Assembly (NCBI GenBank): GCA_034670405.1
Contig: JAXDDX010000010.1
Location: forward strand, 4,696,501-4,760,500
Direction of reading: 5' to 3'
DNA: 64,000 nucleotides
Source: Hoplostethus atlanticus
Lineage: Eukaryota; Chordata; Actinopteri; Trachichthyiformes; Trachichthyidae
Position 1 is the stretch's first letter; each line of letters begins with the position of its first letter. This document shows positions 52,485 to 60,200 of the stretch, one piece after another. The position numbers and the translations under genes are program-made. The notes beneath the pieces were generated by a model. The model did no database searches and had not been told where the DNA came from. It worked only from the letters and a program-made list of their open reading frames with translations.

Positions 52485-55400
52485 CAGAGATAGAGGGAGA
52501 CTTGGGGAGGGGGGGGGACAGAGAGAGAGATAGAGGGAGTTAAGGCCAGTAGAGATACATCACGGTGTCAGACACACAGACACACTGCGGCCACAGATTC
52601 ATCATCACAACCCCGTCTGCAGGCACAACTGGACACAGGAAACGAGTGAACAGGAGAAGAGGAGTGGAAGGAGGAGGACAGGAACAGAGAGAACAGGAGA
52701 GGAGGGGAGACAAATTGGCTACTACAGCTGGCTAAAACCTTCCACTCTCTACAGTCATCCTGAAAGCTCCTGCTCTGTCCTGCATACCGAGCCGTACCCA
52801 CCGCTCTACCATACCGTCTACCGCTCCATTGTATGGTATGGTAGAACACACTGGCCGTCCTACTGCCTGGTTGTGATGCTTTTGGTTTTCCAGTGGTTGT
52901 AAGCTATAATATGTACTGGATGTTTTACCAGCATGTTTCCAGCTTACCAAATGTAATGGAAAAACATACCATACTGTTCCAGTGTGACCATAATATTTGG
53001 TACTGGTCCACTTTCAAAGTGTGGCAGGGGTGTCGCCGTCCCTCTACTACACAACTGGATCACGCCGGTATTCCTATGGAAAACCAAAACCATGATAATT
53101 CCAGATACAGCACAGTACTAGTGCACTGAAAAAATTGTCATGTTTAATAATAGTTTTTGTTTTTCCATCGTGCAAGTACAGTTGTACAGTTGTGTACCTG
53201 TACTGGCTACACTGTGGTTATGAGGTTAAGATACAGTATGAGCGCCCCTTTGGCTTTCAACGGGAATACCGAGCAGGGATGGTCTTGTTAGTGCAAGGGA
53301 GCAGAAACCAGCATGTAACCCTGCCAGGAGCTTTTGAAAGCATGCTAGTACCAAATATGTCTGTCATGTCCGATGGGTACGCATGGATATGGGTACGGCA
53401 GCATGGTACACTTAACCAATGCAAGTGGAGAGAGACAATTCAGCTTTTCAGTTCAGCATCTGATGTGCGGGGAGGAGTCTGTCAGCTGTTGATCAGAGAG
53501 CGAGGGGAAACGATGAGGAATTCTTTCCCTCGGTAAAGGCAGCGTATTATTCTGACGACGGCCCCAACTTATCGCCATCCTGCTCCATCAAACCGGCTGT
53601 GAAATGCAGGTCATTGATGTTTCGGGCCACAGCTCCAGAATCTAATTTGTTGAAAACCATAAATAATTTATGGTAAATGTGTTATGGGAAAAGCCCAATT
53701 ATATTTTTTGTACAGCACATGCAAAGGCATCACAGAGCGAGGAGCTTTTGTGCTTTCAGAATAAAAAAAAAATAGAGGAATATATGAAACATTGAGATCA
53801 TTGGAATAGTTAGAAAAAGGGTTATTGGCTTTTTGCCGGCCCCAGAGAGCTGAGACGATACGGCAGCACTGCTGAAAGTGAGAGTGACAACTCAGGCAGT
53901 GTCATTATGTACATTTTTTTATCTAGGGGAATCTGATCTTCATCTTCAGCAAGGCCCTGCTTCACATTCATCCAGTTACACCCATTTAAACCAGTACAAC
54001 CATGGTGTCCTACTGTTGGCCACTGAGTAGCTTCAGTGAAAGAGTTGGGCTGAAGGATGATTGAGGACCAACCTCTTAACAGCCACTGCTGAGGTGCCCT
54101 TGACCCCCACCTGATCAAGTGGAGCTGGTCAGTGGCCAACACTGGGAAAACTGGTTGTACTGGGCAGCTCCCTGGTGTGAATGTAACTGGATGGATGTAA
54201 AACAGGGCGATGCTGGAAAAGCGCATTGAGCTCAGTCAACCTTCCCTGGATAAAGGTTAAAAAAATGGTTAACACAGTCTGTCTCCCACTGACAGCCCGA
54301 TCACTGCCAGGGCTGGAGATGGGGTAGGAGGGAGTATCCTCTCCTCTCCTCTCCTCCATTCCTCTTCCATTCTTCCAGATCCCTGTGTCCTTGCAGCAAT
54401 GCTCCACTTTTTCGCTCAGAGTGATTCCAGAAGACTTTGGGAATCCCCAACGGGAATCTTGCAGCTTTTTGTTAGAATAATTTTCCTCAAATATTTTTCC
54501 TCCTCGGGCATTAAGAGAGATTTTTTTTTTTTGCCCACGTTGGCGCACCAGCATTGCTTGAAATGTCTTGAACCCCCAGTGAATGAATTCTGCCCTAGCT
54601 CAACTTTGAACTCTGCACGGCTCCAATTAAAGACCGAGGCGTATACATCTCGCCTCGCTGCATAAACATACGTTACCAGAATCTATGAATTCAACTCATA
54701 TTCCTGTGACATATGCACAACCGCGGTCACATTTAACATACGTGATGAAGACTTGTGCATCCAGTATGCAGGCTTAAATGCACATGCATGTCTCTCGATT
54801 GCCCCGGCATCCTCCACAGGTGACCAGGTCACAGAGAGACTGGAATCCACCCACATCGAATGCCCCGTTGGCCAGGCGCCTCACACTCCTCTAGAGTGGA
54901 GAGGCTCTTGTGTGTCAGAGGACAATGTAGCAGCCCGTTAGCTTTTTATTAGCCCAGTTATATCTGCGAGTTCACAGGCTCTCATCCTCTGGCCCTCCAC
55001 AAACTGCTCTGCTCAAAGAGGCGCTCTCCCCCATTAGGCTGGCCCCGGGGCAAACGCCTGCTAGTCGAAACCCTCCTCCACGCCGTCTCCCTCTCTGTAC
55101 TGACTTTCAAAGAGAATTCCTGCTGTTTTGTGTGTCCCAATTCATAGCAGTTATATTTTTCATCCCCGGCTCCTGGCTCTTGTAACTCACAGATATACAG
55201 TACCATACTGTTCATGGTCAAAGGCAGTATTATTCATGCTCTGCTCGAATGAAAAGATCACGCACTCATTAATTAGTTAGGTAGGTATTCTGTTGTTTGC
55301 CATCATGTCAATAATGACATTTGAAAGATCATATAGCTGGTTATTGTTTATAATTTAATTATCACACAACAAAGATCTGTAGGACCTCAACATGTTCAGG

Positions 55401-57176
55401 CTACTAAATAGTACACTCGAGCCCTATTTTTATTTGTTGCTTTGTTGTCGGTAGTCTCAACTTCTAGTTTTTTGTTCTTCTCCTCAAGACATGTTACAAG
55501 AAGAAGAAAAAAGAAGCAGGCTTTTAAAAGTACCTTTGGTGTTCCTGTGTGTTTTCGAATATTACAAAGTGCTGTAATGAGAAGGAAAACAACAAAAAAA
55601 AAGGAGATTTTTTTTTTTTGCCTCAGAGGGAGATAGCGGCTCGTCTCTTCGCTGTGCAAGCCTGTAGGTTCACTTTTTCTCTTTGTGCGCCTGAGCACTC
55701 CTTGGGACCCGAGCGACAGGGGAATTGGGCATGCTGAGCTACGCTGGTGGCGAGGTGCCAGCCTCCTCTGCCTGGGATAAGAGCGAGAGGGAGGCAGGAG
55801 GCAGGAGGCAGGACACGTTTCAATTAGGCAACAAACAACACAGAGAGGATAGGAGAGGGGAGGTATGAGGGAGAAAAAAAAGGAAAAACTCACCCCAACC
55901 GGCTAACTTCTCCCTTTGACCTCTCCCAAAAACACCACCTCCCTAAACCAGTCTACCCTCTACCCCAGCCTTTTCTTTTCTTTTTCTTTAAAAAAAAAAA
56001 AAAAAGATGTCATTTGTGTGGAATTCATCGGGGAAGGACGGTAGCGGGGGTCTTTGTGAGGTGATGCTAAGTGTGCCAGCTCGGCCCGCATGTTTCCATT
56101 AGATTGTCATGTTGGCTAATTAGAGAGCGGCAGCATGATTCACCTTGTTAATTAGGAGGACTTGCACACCATGTGCCTGGGGGCGGTGTGGGGAAGAGGA
56201 GCCCAGCCTCAGAGCCTGCTAGTCGCCTGCTGCCTATGAAGATTCCCCTTCTCATCTACCTTCCTTCCACTCTCTCACTCTCTTTTTTTTTGATTTGGAA
56301 ATGAATAAATCATTGAGATCGTCCTCTCTCTCTCCGAGTGTGAATATCTGAGTTCACATCTTTTCCCGGATGCAAATTAGGCGTGATCAATAGAAGGTGA
56401 GGAGCAGCGAATCTAACCGTTAAAAAGAAAAGAGAGGAAGACAGAGAGAGAGAGAAGACTGCTAGACGAAGCACGCCGGCGTGGAGGGAGACAAAGCGAG
56501 AGAACATTTAAATTTGGAAATTTTCCCTTAGATAAGCAGTATTTTTAATGATCACCGCTCTCCTCCCGTCGCTCCACAGTAATACCTTCAGAATCTGCTT
56601 AACACTGATTTCTGGCTCCTTCGTTAAACTCCTTCTTGGAAAAATGTATTCTGCAAATGTTATTATATAGAAGAATAATACTAGCTCTGTAGGTAGGGCT
56701 GCGAGTGTTTCAGACACATCCAATTTAGCCACACGCTCTCTGTGCACGGTTTAATTTCTGCAAATAAGTTGCAAATGAAGAGGAACCATAGGGTCATGAT
56801 AGTGACACTCACATAATGACCTTAGCTCCAGGGGAGGCTGAGAGCTCTGAATAATTGGTCCTTGGCCCTGGAAACACTTCTGACATACTCGGCTTCAGAG
56901 GAAGTGGAACACGCTGAGCCAAGACTATCAGCTCATGCATGTATTTCAGATTTATCTCCATAGGTAACGTCATATAATTGCAACACATTTACTAGAATAT
57001 TTAAGGAGATTATCTCTGTTGAAAGAGAAATTGAAACGTGGGTATTTTTTGTAATACAGTATTTTCAACCTTGTTATTTCATAAGATGGGCGTAGAATTA
57101 AATTGGTCCAAACACAAGTTGCATTAAATAACCTGATAGCCTGATAACTATTCCTATTTATCCATAATGATGTAGA

Positions 57177-57217
<41 letters not shown>

Positions 57218-60200
57218 GTATATAGTGTTAATCAGCATGTACAGCGAATGTACCAGATTTGGTCTTTGCCACATTGTTGCAGAGACATACTGTAGTGACA
57301 CTGTGCAGAGTATCACATGTACAGGACAACAGCACAGTGCAAAGGGACAGTGCATACTGTGTAGATTGTCAATACATATCACTATATATTCAGCATTTAA
57401 TATCTACAGATATACATCCAATACTTATTTGGCTGCCATATGTAATTATGGAAGTCTGTTAATGAACTGGTACATGGGTGTATCCGCCCACATCAGCAGG
57501 TCAGGGCTGAACATGGCAGATGGGGAAGGGTGATCTGATTGGCTACTGCACATGGCCTCTACTTTCCTTCTCCTAGCTCCTCCTAACTGCCGTGCACTTT
57601 CCATGAGGAAAGGCCTCGAGGTGTAGCTCGTTCACGTAATGTCAGCCATGTGGGTGTCAGGTGGATGAAATCCATGGATTACAGAAATGCAGAAATACAC
57701 AATTATTACAGAAATGGAAACCGGCATTCACCCGAAAAATTAAGGATATGAGGTTTCTTATGCAAGATATTAATCCAGTTTGTTCCAAAATGCAAAAACT
57801 GCAAGGCGCAATACAGCAAATGCTAGGTCGACCATCACTTTGGAATAAAATGGATTTATATGTCACATAAGAAACCTCCCTTCTTTCATTTTTGATCGTC
57901 TGTGGATTTCCTACCACTTACTACACATACATACTTTAAAAGCTACGTACTCAAAAAGACAATAAGAGTTTAGACATCAAATTAGGTGCAGTGGGTTTCA
58001 TTCTAGTCAACACACACACTCTCATACATCCTGGAAAAAAGCGTCCACTAAAAATGGCATATGTTATGTCTATATGCCGAGTAGCTCCCTGCTGCGTCCT
58101 GTTGGACTAGGGCTGGCTGGAGGAAGGGTTTGGGGAGAGATAGAGTGACACAAACCCCCTGGTCTGCCTTTATACTCTGGTCTTTGCAAGGCAGAGAGCC
58201 CCCTAGCTTCCTCCACAGCCCCATAGCTGCCTGTGACGTCAAGCAGAGCGTGTTCTGCTCCACCAAGGACATCTGTCTGTAAGCGTCTGGGGGGCTGCGA
58301 GCAGCCCCTCAGGCCTGGGTGAGGAGGAGGGAGGCAGGGAGGGAGGGAGGGCGGTTGGAGAGAAGCCTTTGTTAAAAAGAGCAGAGATAGAGAACGGCAG
58401 GTCGGCCATCATGGCTTCTGCAACTCATCTTCCTCTTCGCTCTGAGTTGAACCGACTGCTCTAAGGTCCTTACTGCATTTCGGCCATGTTTGCATCACGA
58501 AGGAACACACTGTTCTTTTAGTCTGCGGAGAAAAACCCTGACGTTTGTTTCTTGTATGGATCTCATTGATCCCATTCATCTAAAATGAAAGATGTGAATA
58601 AGTGTGATAATGATGATGATAAAAACAAGTGTAACTGCAGCCATAGATGGTATTTTACTGTTACGGTGTTGCATGGTACTAATAGTGGAGAAAATACTGT
58701 GGTATCACATTTGAGAAACAGTACTGTATTAGACTTTTTCCATAACCAGTACTTTATGTTGTCATGTTTCACTTCATTACACTGTTGTCAGCTTGTATAA
58801 AATTCACATAAATCCTTGTAAAAAGTAAAAAGTAGTATATTTACACACAAATTAAGTCACACAATTAATAGAAAATCACGTTCCAGAAGACCTTAGATAA
58901 TCATATGCTCCTTTCTGAAAACCGGGTTTTTGCTGCTAGCATACAAGAGCAGGGAAATACAGCCCATGGGAAACACATTTATTTTCAGTTCCCCGTTTCA
59001 AAATTACTATCAATAGCTTCTTGATTAACCCCCCCTCTAAAAAAAAACTAAAAAAAAACCTACAGCTTAATAGTGTAATTATTGCATTTAAATTTGTATT
59101 ATTAGTAGAATTATCATGTAATTAAGTATTATTTCATGTTCCTTTTATGTTATCTAATTGTTTGAGTTTCAAGGTTTTTTTCATGGCATGGTATCGATTT
59201 AAAATCAAATCTACGATACGTGAGCACTACCGAAGCCAAACACTAGCCTGTTACATTTACCACTGCTAGTTTCATGTGTGTGATCATCTAACAAGCTGAA
59301 ATGCTGAGCTTCATGACCAGAGCCTTTCCTCCAGAGCTGTGGCCGTTCATTGATTAGAGATTCTATTGGGGATCTTGGAAATGTTCTGACCTTTGCTAAT
59401 AATTTGACTTTACAAGTCCCAATTCCCTGCTTCTAAAGGGCACACGGGCAGACTGGAAGCACTGGTATTTAAGTGACTTGGGAACACCAGATATTCATGT
59501 GGTGACATTGATCCAACATGGCAAATGTATGGATGTTGCCAGCTGGTTATTTTACTCTGGGATGAATCTGTAGACTTCAGTGACCTTTGCAATTTTTGGT
59601 GACTCTTTTAGCTATGGTTGAGCCTCTGCAGGATGGGCTGGTGGGTAGACAGACTAGAAGGTGACAGGTTTAATCCCCTAATGTGTGCAAAGAAGCACAT
59701 TATGTAGTACTTTGTGCAACACAGTGAATGAAACGCTCTGAAACCGCGAGGGAAAAAGACTCTATTTAAGCCTGTCCCAGCCCTCGCCTGCACCGGTTGG
59801 CAGTCATCAGAGGAAGGTGGACTTAGCAGACTGGCACCAGATTGAAATCAGAAATCGGTCTCCCAGCGTCGCGGCGGCCCCTTCAGTGACGGGAAACGCA
59901 GACTGGAGGGTTGCAGATGGTGAAATGAAGTCGGCATTCATCATACAGTCATAAATCTGAAAACGCAGGCAGTTGCTGCGGGCGCTGGGAGCCCATGCCT
60001 GGTGCCAACTGCCAGGCAGAGATGCCGGCATCCTGGTGCCATCAGTGAGATAGCGGACCTATCTCTCTCTCCCTCCTCCTCTCTCTCTCTCTCCGTCTCC
60101 CCCCCCCCCCTCTATCGCTCTCTCCCAGCTCACTGTGCAACAGGATTCTTTAAGGTCAGGCCCGGAGAGCTGTGTTCGTTGTTTGTGGCCAAGCCTAACA

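Noticed and set aside
57657-57917. 86-codon minus frame and 69-codon plus frame with an inverted GGTTTCTTATG word
   Set aside because: No homology recognised; the inverted words are short and have no element-like flanks.
59600-59690. Another tRNA-like word pair (GGTTTAATCCCC)
   Set aside because: Box A match is poor and no SINE body follows; too weak to list.
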